Origin: DATNNN01 sp035601815
Lineage (GTDB): Bacteria > Pseudomonadota > Alphaproteobacteria > Rhizobiales > Xanthobacteraceae
Reading direction: 5' to 3'
DNA: 9,939 nt
Assembly (NCBI GenBank): GCA_035601815.1
Contig: DATNNN010000074.1
Coordinates: forward strand, 1-9,939
The translations under genes were made by a program, and so were the position numbers. The first letter of the stretch is position 1; the number at the start of each line of letters is the position of its first letter. Of the stretch, positions 1-6,189 are shown piece by piece. The notes under the pieces were generated by a model. That model saw nothing but the letters and a program-made list of their open reading frames with translations, had not been told where the DNA came from and did not search any database.

Positions 1-854
1 AGATCGCCGAAGATCTCTGCGTTCTCCGCCCAGATGATGACCGTGCGCGGGCTCATCACCGTGGAGAGATCGCCGTTGACGAACGCCGAGCGCGTCAAGT
101 CGGCTACGCGCACCATCTTTGCGATCGTGTCGCGTCCCTCCGGCGTGCGATATTTCGGCGCCTTGGCCAGCACGATGTCTACTTCGCGGTCGTGCGGCAA
201 ATAGTTGAGCGTGGTCACGATCGACCACCGGTCCATCTGGCCCTGATTGATCTGCTGGGTGCCGTGATAGAGACCGGTGGTGTCGCCGAGGCCGATGGTG
301 TTGGCGGTGGCGAACAGGCGGAACGCCGGATGCGGGCGGATGACCTTGTTCTGGTCGAGCAACGTGAGCTTGCCCGAGACCTCGAGCACGCGTTGGATCA
401 CGAACATCACGTCGGGGCGGCCGGCGTCATACTCGTCGAAGCAGAGCGCGATGTTGCGCTGGAGCGCCCAGGGCAGCATGCCGTCACGGAACTCGGTGAC
501 CTGCATGCCTTCCTTGAGGACGATCGCGTCCTTGCCGACGAGGTCGATACGGCTGATGTGGCTGTCCAGGTTGACGCGCACGCACGGCCAGTTGAGGCGC
601 GCCGCCACCTGCTCGATATGGGTCGACTTGCCGGTGCCGTGGTACCCGGCGACCAGGACGCGGCGGTTATGGGCGAAACCGGCCAAGATCGCGAGGGTGG
701 TGTCACGGTCGAACACGTAGTCCGGATCCACGTCCGGCACATGCTCCTCGGCCGCGGAAAAGGCAGGCACCTCCAGGTCTACGTCGAGGCCGAAGACCTG
801 CCGCACGGAGACCTTCATGTCGGGCAGGGGCGCGAGCGGTTCGAGGGCAGTCAT
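1..854 (-). CDS. cobS: Cobaltochelatase AAA+ subunit CobS (C-terminus off the window)
   Basis: CobS is the AAA+ ATPase subunit that works with CobT and the large subunit CobN to insert cobalt into hydrogenobyrinic acid a,c-diamide in the aerobic cobalamin pathway, in the cytoplasm. Reading leftwards from the ATG at 854, 284 codons are visible. Walker A is GYHGTGKST at residues 70-78. Walker B is IALCFDEYD at 135-143, with the D140-E141 pair. The N-terminus starts MTALEPLAPLPDMKV, and a short acidic segment precedes the ATPase core. The family is usually about 330 residues, so roughly the last 45 are missing at the window edge. The start is supported by a GAGG/AGGA Shine-Dalgarno (complement of 861-869), 6 bases or more upstream. 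The J-domain gene ends 65 bases upstream on the same strand, so co-transcription is likely. cobT would be expected next, beyond base 1; that is inference. The identification is confident. Confidence 0.96.
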   Translation of the reverse strand, partial: MTALEPLAPLPDMKVSVRQVFGLDVDLEVPAFSAAEEHVPDVDPDYVFDRDTTLAILAGFAHNRRVLVAGYHGTGKSTHIEQVAARLNWPCVRVNLDSHISRIDLVGKDAIVLKEGMQVTEFRDGMLPWALQRNIALCFDEYDAGRPDVMFVIQRVLEVSGKLTLLDQNKVIRPHPAFRLFATANTIGLGDTTGLYHGTQQINQGQMDRWSIVTTLNYLPHDREVDIVLAKAPKYRTPEGRDTIAKMVRVADLTRSAFVNGDLSTVMSPRTVIIWAENAEIFGD

Positions 855-869
855 CGGGAGTCCTACCTC

Positions 870-883
870 GCCGTCAGGACGGC
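870..883. repeat. 14-bp inverted repeat in the cobS leader
   Basis: GCCGTC-AG-GACGGC is a perfect inverted repeat of 6-bp arms around 2 bases. It lies 15 bases before the cobS ATG and touches the Shine-Dalgarno region. As RNA it could fold as a 5-bp stem with a 4-base loop. It could be a small operator, a leader hairpin or chance in GC-rich DNA. There is too little room here (65 bases) for a cobalamin riboswitch. Confidence 0.3.
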
Positions 884-919
884 AAGTTGATTCGAACAGG
901 GATACCGGAACGAGGGTTT

Positions 920-1555
920 TTAGCAGAATCCGACCGACTTTAGATAGTTGTAGGCCTGGATGACGTCCCGGAGCCGATCCTCGCTGGAGCGGTCGCCGCC
1001 GTTGGCGTCGGGATGGTGGCGTTTTACCAACTCCTTGAAACGAGCCTTTATTTCGGTCTTGGCGGAGTCGGTTTCAAGGTCCAGCACGCCGAACGCCTTG
1101 CGCTCGGCGTTGCGAATCAAGCGGTTTCCGGGGGTATCGGAATGCCGGGACCCGGAGCCCGTTTCCCCCTCGAAAAACCCGAAGGGGTCGTGCACATCCC
1201 AGCCGGCAAAACCCGCACCCCCACCGGCGCCGTTCTTGGGGGCACCCCCGGCGCGGCGGGAGGCATTCTGCCCGAGCTTCCAGGTCGGCCGATGGCCGGT
1301 CACCGCGTCCTTTTGGTAGGCCTGGACGGCGGCGTCGGGCATGCCGGCGAAGTAGTTGTAGGATTGGTTGTACATACGGACGTGGTCGAGGCAGTAGCGC
1401 CAGTGTTCGCCCTCGTGACCGCGTCCCTTGGGGGCGCGGTGGGTCGCGGCCTTGCTGCAGCCCGGCCAATCGCAGTCGGGCGCCGTGCGCCGGCGCGGCC
1501 TCTCCTTGTCGGGCTTCACCCGGATGCGGTCGAAGATGGGCGAGTCGAGCTTCAT
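920..1555 (-). CDS. J-domain (DnaJ-like) protein with N-terminal Cys/His cluster
   Basis: This cytoplasmic protein of 211 residues has a J domain at its C-terminus (about residues 150-211). The diagnostic HPD tripeptide is at 181-183, in the context KRHHPDANGG. J domains stimulate the ATPase of Hsp70 (DnaK). The domain position, at the C-terminus and without the Gly/Phe region or CxxCxGxG zinc centre, separates it from true DnaJ. The N-terminal half has a Cys/His group, C28-x4-C33 and C55-x2-H58, which could bind a metal; that is inference. A Gly/Ala-rich linker lies at about 98-120. I chose the ATG at 1555 (MKLDSPIFDRIRVKPD) because related proteins, as I recall, start this way. An upstream GTG at 1588 would add 11 residues. 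The Shine-Dalgarno is weak for both. It lies directly upstream of cobS and is divergent from bolA. Its client and exact role are unknown. Confidence 0.88.
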   Translation of the reverse strand: MKLDSPIFDRIRVKPDKERPRRRTAPDCDWPGCSKAATHRAPKGRGHEGEHWRYCLDHVRMYNQSYNYFAGMPDAAVQAYQKDAVTGHRPTWKLGQNASRRAGGAPKNGAGGGAGFAGWDVHDPFGFFEGETGSGSRHSDTPGNRLIRNAERKAFGVLDLETDSAKTEIKARFKELVKRHHPDANGGDRSSEDRLRDVIQAYNYLKSVGFC

Positions 1556-1621
1556 GCCTGGAGTATGGGGCTCGCCGGAAGGCGGCACAAGGAACGCTGC
1601 GTTGCAGGGCTATAACAGGGC
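1556..1621. promoter_or_regulatory. Divergent J-domain gene / bolA intergenic region
   Basis: These 66 bases must hold promoter or leader sequence for both the J-domain gene (leftward) and bolA (rightward), unless the promoters lie inside the coding regions. A TATAAC hexamer at 1611-1616 resembles a -10 box for bolA but sits only 5 bases before its ATG, which would make the mRNA leaderless. I see no matching -35 at the right distance. A CAGGG at 1605-1609 is a possible weak bolA ribosome site. No definite promoter can be assigned. Confidence 0.35.
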
Positions 1622-1888
1622 ATGAACACCACCGACCGTATCCACGACCTGCTCTCTCGCGCGCTTGCGCCCGACCGCCTCGAGGTGATCGACGAGAGCG
1701 GCAAGCACGCCGGCCACGCCGGCGCGGTACCCGGCAAGACCACGCACGTCCGCGTGGTGATCGCCGCCGACGCCTTTCGCGGCCTCAACCGGCTCGAGCG
1801 CCACCGCAAGGTCAACGCGCTGCTCGTGGGCGAGATCGCCGCCGGGCTGCACGCGCTCGCCATCGAAGCCAAGGCGCCGGGAGAGTAG
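1622..1888 (+). CDS. bolA: BolA family protein
   Basis: BolA proteins partner with monothiol glutaredoxins (Grx4/GrxD type) to bind or transfer a [2Fe-2S] cluster, and some affect transcription and cell shape. The 88 residues cover the single KH-like BolA domain. A His-bearing loop HAGHAG at 29-34 is followed by THVRVVIAADAF, the helix motif RHRKVNALL (60-68) and the C-terminal HAL with the invariant His at 77. The loop His (H29 or H32) and H77 are the likely cluster ligands by family analogy. The length is normal for the short alphaproteobacterial type. The ATG at 1622 has only a weak ribosome site. The gene is divergent from the J-domain gene, and its stop lies one base from the stop of the opposing corC-type gene. 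No glutaredoxin gene is adjacent, so the partner must be encoded elsewhere. Confidence 0.94.
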   Translation: MNTTDRIHDLLSRALAPDRLEVIDESGKHAGHAGAVPGKTTHVRVVIAADAFRGLNRLERHRKVNALLVGEIAAGLHALAIEAKAPGE

Positions 1889-1889
1889 G

Positions 1890-3197
1890 TCAGGCGGCCT
1901 TGCCGGCCGGCGCGGGCTCGGCGCGCGGCAGTGGCTTGATGCGGATCAGGGTCACGCGGTTGCGATTCTTGCGCAGCACCTGGAAGCGGAAGCCGTGGAA
2001 GGTAAACGTCTGACCGGCCTCGGGGATGAGGCGGGCCTCGTGAATGACGAGGCCGGCGATGGTGGTGGCGCCTTCATCAGGCAGGTTCCAATCCATGGCG
2101 CGATTCAGGTCGCGGATCGGCACGCCGCCGTCGACGGTGACCGAGCCGTCCGGCTGCGGCCGCACTCCGGTGAGCGCCACATCGTGCTCGTCAGCGATGT
2201 CGCCGACGATCTCCTCGAGGATGTCCTCCAGCGTGACGAGACCCATCACCTCGCCGTACTCGTCGACGACAAGGGCGAAGTGGGTTTTCCGCCGCAGGAA
2301 GGCGCGCAACTGGTCGTGCAGCGTGGTCGTGTCGGGCACGAACCACGGCGGCAGCGTGATCGAGGCGATGTCGATCTTGTCGGCGTCGCCCTCCACCTCG
2401 TCGAAGGCGCGCAGGATATCCTTCACGTGTAGGACGCCGACGATGTTCTCTGGTGTCCCGCGCCACAGCGGCACGCGGGTATAGGCGGCGGCGAGCACGC
2501 CGCGCACGATCTCCTCCGCCGCGTCGTCGGCGTTCACCGCCGCCATCTTGGTGCGGTGGACCATCACGTCGGAGAGATGCAGCTCGCGCAGATCCAGCAC
2601 GCCGCCGAACATGTCGCGGTCGGCCTTCACCACGCTGCCCTCGCGGTGCAGCACGTCGACGGCGCCGCGCAGCTCGTCGTGGCCGGAGAGCACGTTCTCG
2701 ATCGAGCCCAGCCTGACGCCCACCAGTCGCAGCACCCAGCGCACGAACGCCTCCATGGCGAGCGTCACCGGCCCGAGCAGCGCCACGAAGGCGGCTATGG
2801 GACGCGCGACCAGGAGCGACGCGCGATCGGGATGATTGATGGCGATAGTTTTCGGCAGCAACTCGGAGAACACCACGATGATCACGGTCATGACCACGGT
2901 GGCATAGACGATGCCCACGTCGCCGAACCAAAAGAGCAAAATGCCGGTGGCGAGCGAGGAGGCGGCGATGGTGGCGAGGTTGTTGCCGAGCAAGAGCGCG
3001 CCGATCAGCCGCTCGCGCTGCGCCATCAACCGGTTGACCAGGCGGGCGCGCCCGTCGCCGTTGCCTTCGAGCGCCGTCATGCGGGCGCGCGACGACGCGG
3101 TCAGCGCGGTCTCGCTGCCTGAGAAAAAGAACGACAAGAGCAGGCAGATGGCGATCGCGACGATGGAGACGACGTCGGCTGTGGTGATCGAGTCCAT
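1890..3197 (-). CDS. CNNM/CBS-domain CorC/HlyC-family transporter-like membrane protein
   Basis: This inner-membrane protein of 435 residues belongs to the family called HlyC/CorC or CNNM, linked to Mg2+ (and cobalt) efflux or resistance; the older hemolysin label is misleading. In order: a CNNM (DUF21) membrane domain at about 8-195, with hydrophobic segments near 10-28, 66-92, 94-111 and 132-158; the signatures SGSETALTA (26-34) and SELLPKT (111-117); two CBS repeats at about 205-262 and 275-333, the second ending LEDILEEIVGDI; and a CorC_HlyC C-terminal domain at about 345-421. CBS pairs usually bind adenine nucleotides. The ATG at 3197 directly follows the aroB stop TAA (zero spacing), so translation is probably coupled and the gene is the third member of the aroK-aroB operon. 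It converges on bolA with one base between the stops and no hairpin terminator. The ion carried cannot be read from the sequence. Confidence 0.93.
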   Translation of the reverse strand: MDSITTADVVSIVAIAICLLLSFFFSGSETALTASSRARMTALEGNGDGRARLVNRLMAQRERLIGALLLGNNLATIAASSLATGILLFWFGDVGIVYATVVMTVIIVVFSELLPKTIAINHPDRASLLVARPIAAFVALLGPVTLAMEAFVRWVLRLVGVRLGSIENVLSGHDELRGAVDVLHREGSVVKADRDMFGGVLDLRELHLSDVMVHRTKMAAVNADDAAEEIVRGVLAAAYTRVPLWRGTPENIVGVLHVKDILRAFDEVEGDADKIDIASITLPPWFVPDTTTLHDQLRAFLRRKTHFALVVDEYGEVMGLVTLEDILEEIVGDIADEHDVALTGVRPQPDGSVTVDGGVPIRDLNRAMDWNLPDEGATTIAGLVIHEARLIPEAGQTFTFHGFRFQVLRKNRNRVTLIRIKPLPRAEPAPAGKAA

Positions 3198-4334
3198 TTA
3201 GGTCTCGCTGCGCGCGGCCTCGAGCACGGCGCGGAGCTCCTTTAGGTCGACGTCCGCTGCGACGAACGCCTGTCCGATGCCGCGCACGAGTACGAACACG
3301 AGCTTGCCGCCGCGCACCTTCTTGTCCTGGGCCATGAGCTCGACGATGCGGTCGGTGGTCGGCAGCGCGTCGCCGAGAAAGGCGAGCTTGGTCGGCAGCC
3401 CGACGGCGGCGAAGTGCGCGACCACGCGCTCGGCCGTCGCGGCGTCGGTGTGGCCGAGGTGGGCGGAGAGCTTGAAGGCGAGCACGATGCCGAGCGCCAC
3501 GCCCTCGCCGTGCAGCAGGCGGTCGGAATAGCCGGTCGCCGATTCCAGCGCGTGGCCGAAGGTGTGGCCGAGGTTGAGGAGCGCCCGCTCACCCGCTTCG
3601 CGCTCGTCGCGGGCAACGATCGCGGCCTTGGCGCGGCAGCTCGTGGCGACGGCGCGCGCCCGCGCCGCGCCGCCGGCGAAGATTTCCTGCCAGTGCGCCT
3701 CGAGCCAGACGAAGAAGCCGGAATCGTTGATCAGCCCGTACTTCGCAATCTCGGCGTAGCCGGCGCGGAAGTCCCGGCGCGAGAGGGTGTCGAGCGTCTT
3801 CAGGTCCGCGAGCACGAGGAGCGGCTGATGGAAGGCGCCGATCAGGTTCTTGCCATGGCGGCTATCGATGCCGGTCTTGCCGCCCACCGAGGAGTCGACC
3901 TGGGCGAGGAGCGTGGTCGGGATCTGCACGAGGCCGATGCCGCGCAAGGCGATGGCCGCGGCGAAGCCCGCGAGGTCGCCCATGACGCCGCCGCCCAGCG
4001 CCACCACGAGATCGCCGCGCTCGACGCGGGCCACGAGGAGCTCGTCGAGCACGCGCTCGAGCGTGGCGAGGCTCTTCGACGCCTCGCCCGCCGGCACCAC
4101 GATCGAGACGGATTGCAGGCCGTTGACCTTCAGCGAGCGCTCGAGGCGGCGCAGGTGCAGCTCCGCCACCGTCTCGTCGGTGACGATGGCGCATTTCGCC
4201 CCGGGCTTGAGGCGGGCGATGCGGTCGCCGGCCTCGTCGAGGAGATTGTCGCCCACGACCACGTCATAGGCGCGGGCCCCGAGGTCGACGCGCACGGTTT
4301 CCGGCGCGAGCGCGACGTCCGTCTTGGTATTCAT
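3198..4334 (-). CDS. aroB: 3-dehydroquinate synthase
   Basis: AroB converts DAHP to 3-dehydroquinate using NAD+ and a divalent metal, the second step of the shikimate pathway, in the cytoplasm. The protein has 378 residues, close to the family norm of about 360-380. Visible motifs are PAGEASKS (81-88), the NAD-binding stretch GGGVMGDLAGFAA (114-126), PTTLLAQVDSSVGGKTG (139-155), GYAEIAKYGL (192-201), LGHTFGHALE (255-264) and HGEGVALG (275-282). By alignment with E. coli AroB the metal ligands are E195, H257 and H275, all present. The start is the ATG at 4334. It overlaps the aroK stop as ATGA and has a GAGG (complement of 4342-4345) 7 bases upstream. The frame stays open to 4568, but that extension runs inside aroK and is not AroB-like. 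The corC-type gene follows with no gap. Confidence 0.97.
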   Translation of the reverse strand: MNTKTDVALAPETVRVDLGARAYDVVVGDNLLDEAGDRIARLKPGAKCAIVTDETVAELHLRRLERSLKVNGLQSVSIVVPAGEASKSLATLERVLDELLVARVERGDLVVALGGGVMGDLAGFAAAIALRGIGLVQIPTTLLAQVDSSVGGKTGIDSRHGKNLIGAFHQPLLVLADLKTLDTLSRRDFRAGYAEIAKYGLINDSGFFVWLEAHWQEIFAGGAARARAVATSCRAKAAIVARDEREAGERALLNLGHTFGHALESATGYSDRLLHGEGVALGIVLAFKLSAHLGHTDAATAERVVAHFAAVGLPTKLAFLGDALPTTDRIVELMAQDKKVRGGKLVFVLVRGIGQAFVAADVDLKELRAVLEAARSET

Positions 4335-4921
4335 GGCGTGGCCTCGGCGGCCGCGAGATGGCGGTCGAGCGCCGTGACGATCGCTTCCACCACCGCCTCG
4401 TGCGGGCCCTCGTGGGAAGGAATTACGATGTCCGCCCGGGCATAGGTCGATTCCCGTTCGCTCAAGAGCCTCCGGAGCGTTCCCTCGGGGTCGGGAGTCC
4501 GCAGCAGCGGACGGTCGCTCTTGCGCTTGACGCGGCGCAGCAGCACCGGGATTTCGGCCTTGAGCCAAATGGAGACGGCGCGGGCTCCCACCAGCGCGCG
4601 GGTGTCGGCGTTCATGAAGGCGCCGCCGCCGGTGGCGATAATGCGCGACCGCTCGTCGATCAGGCGCGCGATCACCCGCGCCTCGCCGGCGCGGAATTCC
4701 CCTTCGCCGCGAGAAGCGAAGATGTCGCTGATGGACATTCCGGCGGCCTCTTCGATTTCGGCGTCAGCGTCGGCGAACGGAAGCCCGAGGCGTTGCGCCA
4801 GCCGCCGGCCGATCGAGCTCTTGCCCGAGCCGGGCATGCCGACCAGCACGACGGCGCGCCGGCCGAGGCGCGCGCGCAGCGCGTCGGCATCCAGCGGACT
4901 ATCGTTGACCTTCATGCTCAT
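4331..4921 (-). CDS. aroK: Shikimate kinase
   Basis: Shikimate kinase phosphorylates shikimate to shikimate 3-phosphate with ATP, the fifth step of aromatic amino acid synthesis. The protein has 196 residues, with a short N-terminal extension common in alphaproteobacteria. The P-loop is GMPGSGKSS at 28-36. The Mg2+/shikimate motif DAD is at 51-53, followed by FRAGE at 76-80, the substrate-binding GGG at 98-100 and the LID-type RPLL at 137-140. All key residues are present. The start is taken as the ATG at 4921 (MSMKVND). A second ATG at 4915 would remove two residues, and neither has a strong Shine-Dalgarno. The stop TGA overlaps the aroB start by 4 bases (ATGA), a classic coupled pair. It is the first gene of the aroK-aroB-corC operon, and its promoter should lie in 4922-5044. 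Confidence 0.96.
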   Translation of the reverse strand: MSMKVNDSPLDADALRARLGRRAVVLVGMPGSGKSSIGRRLAQRLGLPFADADAEIEEAAGMSISDIFASRGEGEFRAGEARVIARLIDERSRIIATGGGAFMNADTRALVGARAVSIWLKAEIPVLLRRVKRKSDRPLLRTPDPEGTLRRLLSERESTYARADIVIPSHEGPHEAVVEAIVTALDRHLAAAEATP

Positions 4922-4942
4922 GGCGTCGCCCGATTGCGGCGG

Positions 4943-4970
4943 AACCTACATCATCCCCTTGACCGGGCAA
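4943..4970 (-). promoter_or_regulatory. Candidate promoter for the aroK-aroB-corC operon
   Basis: On the minus strand TTGCCC (complement of 4965-4970) is followed after 16 bases by TAGGTT (complement of 4943-4948). This fits a moderate sigma-70 promoter, with transcription starting near 4936 and a leader of about 15 bases before the aroK ATG. It was chosen by eye from spacing and partial consensus match, and is unproven. Confidence 0.35.
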
Positions 4971-4987
4971 CCTTTTGCCTGCAAACC
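4959..4987 (+). promoter_or_regulatory. Candidate promoter for the microprotein-xerD unit
   Basis: A TTGACC (4959-4964) resembles a -35 box. At 17 bases the -10 position reads CAAACC (4982-4987), a poor match, as is common in alphaproteobacteria. The box lies immediately beside the candidate minus-strand -35 (4965-4970), so the two divergent units would have back-to-back promoters. Confidence is low because of the weak -10. Confidence 0.25.
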
Positions 4988-5044
4988 CCGAAACCGGGCC
5001 TGCTTCGGCTGCCGAGCGGCGCCCCGAGGCGGGACAGATCCGGC

Positions 5045-5188
5045 ATGCCCAGCGTCATCAAATTCCTTGTCATCTTGGTCGTCCTCGCCGGCCTGGGTTA
5101 CGCCGGGATATGGGCGCTCGCCAATCTGGTTGAGCCGCAGCCGCGTGAAATCATCGTGACGATCCCAGCCGACCGGCTCGGCAAGTGA
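5045..5188 (+). CDS. 47-residue single-pass membrane microprotein upstream of xerD
   Basis: I do not recognise a named family. The frame from the ATG at 5045 to the TGA at 5186-5188 encodes 47 residues. A short start (MPSVIK) leads into a hydrophobic segment at about 7-28 (FLVILVVLAGLGYAGIWALA), with the charged tail after it (EPQPREIIVTIPADRLGK). It looks like a single membrane helix with N-terminal Lys/dipole anchoring; an uncleaved signal anchor or a small inner-membrane protein both fit. A Shine-Dalgarno-like GAGGCGGGA lies at 5026-5034, about 10 bases upstream. Its stop overlaps the xerD GTG start by 4 bases (GTGA, 5185-5188), which supports real translation and coupling. Similar short proteins before xerD in relatives are something I recall only loosely. 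The function is unknown. Confidence 0.72.
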   Translation: MPSVIKFLVILVVLAGLGYAGIWALANLVEPQPREIIVTIPADRLGK

Positions 5189-6126
5189 GCGCGAAGCCAA
5201 AGGTAATCCGCGGCGTCCCGGTCGACCTTTTCCTCGACATGATCGCGACCGAGCGGGGCGCGAGCCGCCATACGCTCGATGCCTACCGTCGCGATCTCGA
5301 TGACTATTCGGCGTTCCTCGCCGGCGAGGGCCGCGACGTGGCGAGCGCCGACACCGACGACGTGCGCGGCTACCTCGCGGCGCTCGCGCGCCGGCACCTG
5401 GCGCCGGCGTCGGTGGCGCGGCGGCTTTCCGCGATCCGCCAGCTTCACCGCTTCCTCTATGCCGAAGGCAAGCGCAAGGACGATCCTGCCGCTGTGCTCG
5501 AAGGACCACGGCGCGGACGGCGACTGCCGAAGGTGCTCAGCGTCGACCAGGTGACGCGGCTCCTCGACGTTGCGCACGCGGCGGCCGGCGCGCCCGAATC
5601 CCGGTCGGCGGAGCGGATACGCGCGGCGCGGCTCGCGTGCCTGTTGGAGGTGCTCTACGCCACAGGTCTGCGCGTGTCCGAGCTTGTGGCGCTGCCCGCT
5701 TCCGCCGCGCGCGGCGAGGAGACGCTGTTCGTGCGCGGCAAGGGCGGCAAGGAACGGCTGGTTCCACTCGGCGAGGCGGCGCGGCGCGCCATGCGCGCCT
5801 ATCTCGATCTGCGCAAGGAGGCCAGCGCCGCGACCTCGCGCTGGCTCTTCCCCTCGTTCGGGGAAAGCGGCCACGTGACACGCCAACACGTGGCGCGCGA
5901 GCTGAAGGAGCTCGCTGCGGACGCCGGCCTCGATCCGGCCAAGGTCAGCCCGCACGTGCTGCGCCACGCCTTTGCCAGCCATTTGCTGGCGAACGGCGCT
6001 GATTTGCGCGTGGTGCAGGCGCTTCTCGGCCACGCCGACGTTTCCACGACCCAGATCTATACCCACGTGCTCGACGAGCGCCTGAAAAGCCTGGTGCGCG
6101 ACCTGCACCCCCTCACCGACGATTGA
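5185..6126 (+). CDS. xerD: Site-specific tyrosine recombinase XerD
   Basis: XerD acts with XerC at the chromosomal dif site, activated by FtsK, to resolve chromosome dimers at division. The protein has 313 residues, near the family norm of about 300. An N-terminal core-binding (SAM-like) domain at about 10-100 is followed by the catalytic domain. The full catalytic set is present: R163 (ATGLRVSEL), K186 (GKGGKERLVPLG), H257 and R260 (SPHVLRHAF), H283 (LLGHADVSTT) and the nucleophile Y292 (IYTHV). The GTG start at 5185 is chosen because it overlaps the upstream microprotein stop and keeps the whole N-terminal domain. The next in-frame ATG (codon 19) would cut into that domain. There is no strong ribosome site, so translation probably depends on coupling. 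XerC is the main alternative name. The accA gene follows after 63 bases. Confidence 0.9.
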   Translation: MSAKPKVIRGVPVDLFLDMIATERGASRHTLDAYRRDLDDYSAFLAGEGRDVASADTDDVRGYLAALARRHLAPASVARRLSAIRQLHRFLYAEGKRKDDPAAVLEGPRRGRRLPKVLSVDQVTRLLDVAHAAAGAPESRSAERIRAARLACLLEVLYATGLRVSELVALPASAARGEETLFVRGKGGKERLVPLGEAARRAMRAYLDLRKEASAATSRWLFPSFGESGHVTRQHVARELKELAADAGLDPAKVSPHVLRHAFASHLLANGADLRVVQALLGHADVSTTQIYTHVLDERLKSLVRDLHPLTDD

Positions 6127-6150
6127 TCGCGGCGCTCGCGCTTGACTAAC

Positions 6151-6165
6151 CCCGCCGCCGGCGGG
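6151..6165. other. GC hairpin in the xerD-accA gap
   Basis: CCCGCC-GCC-GGCGGG gives a 6-bp stem with a 3-base loop, 24 bases before the accA ATG. No T-run follows it, so it is not a standard intrinsic terminator. A TTGACT at 6142-6147 just before it could be a -35 for accA, but I see no good -10. The hairpin may be chance in GC-rich DNA. Confidence 0.25.
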
Positions 6166-6189
6166 CAGCTTCGCCGCCGACAGCATTCC

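Noticed and set aside
192..890. Plus-strand open frame of 232 codons opposite cobS
   Set aside because: The minus strand encodes CobS with Walker A and B; the plus frame is a shadow.
855..919. Cobalamin riboswitch upstream of cobS
   Set aside because: Only 65 bases are available and no B12-box-like sequence is seen; the 14-bp inverted repeat is too small.
3414..4445. Long plus-strand open frame (343 codons) opposite aroB
   Set aside because: It is antisense to a clear AroB with all motifs intact. High GC content suppresses stop codons on the opposite strand, and the translation is a His/Glu/Arg-rich mixture without domains.
4335..4568. 78-codon N-terminal extension of aroB
   Set aside because: It lies inside aroK in another frame, is Arg/Gly/Pro-rich and unlike AroB. 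The ATG at 4334 has a Shine-Dalgarno and an ATGA overlap.
5098..6186. Long minus-strand open frame (362 codons) opposite xerD
   Set aside because: Shadow of XerD, which has the complete catalytic set. The antisense translation shows no recognisable motif.
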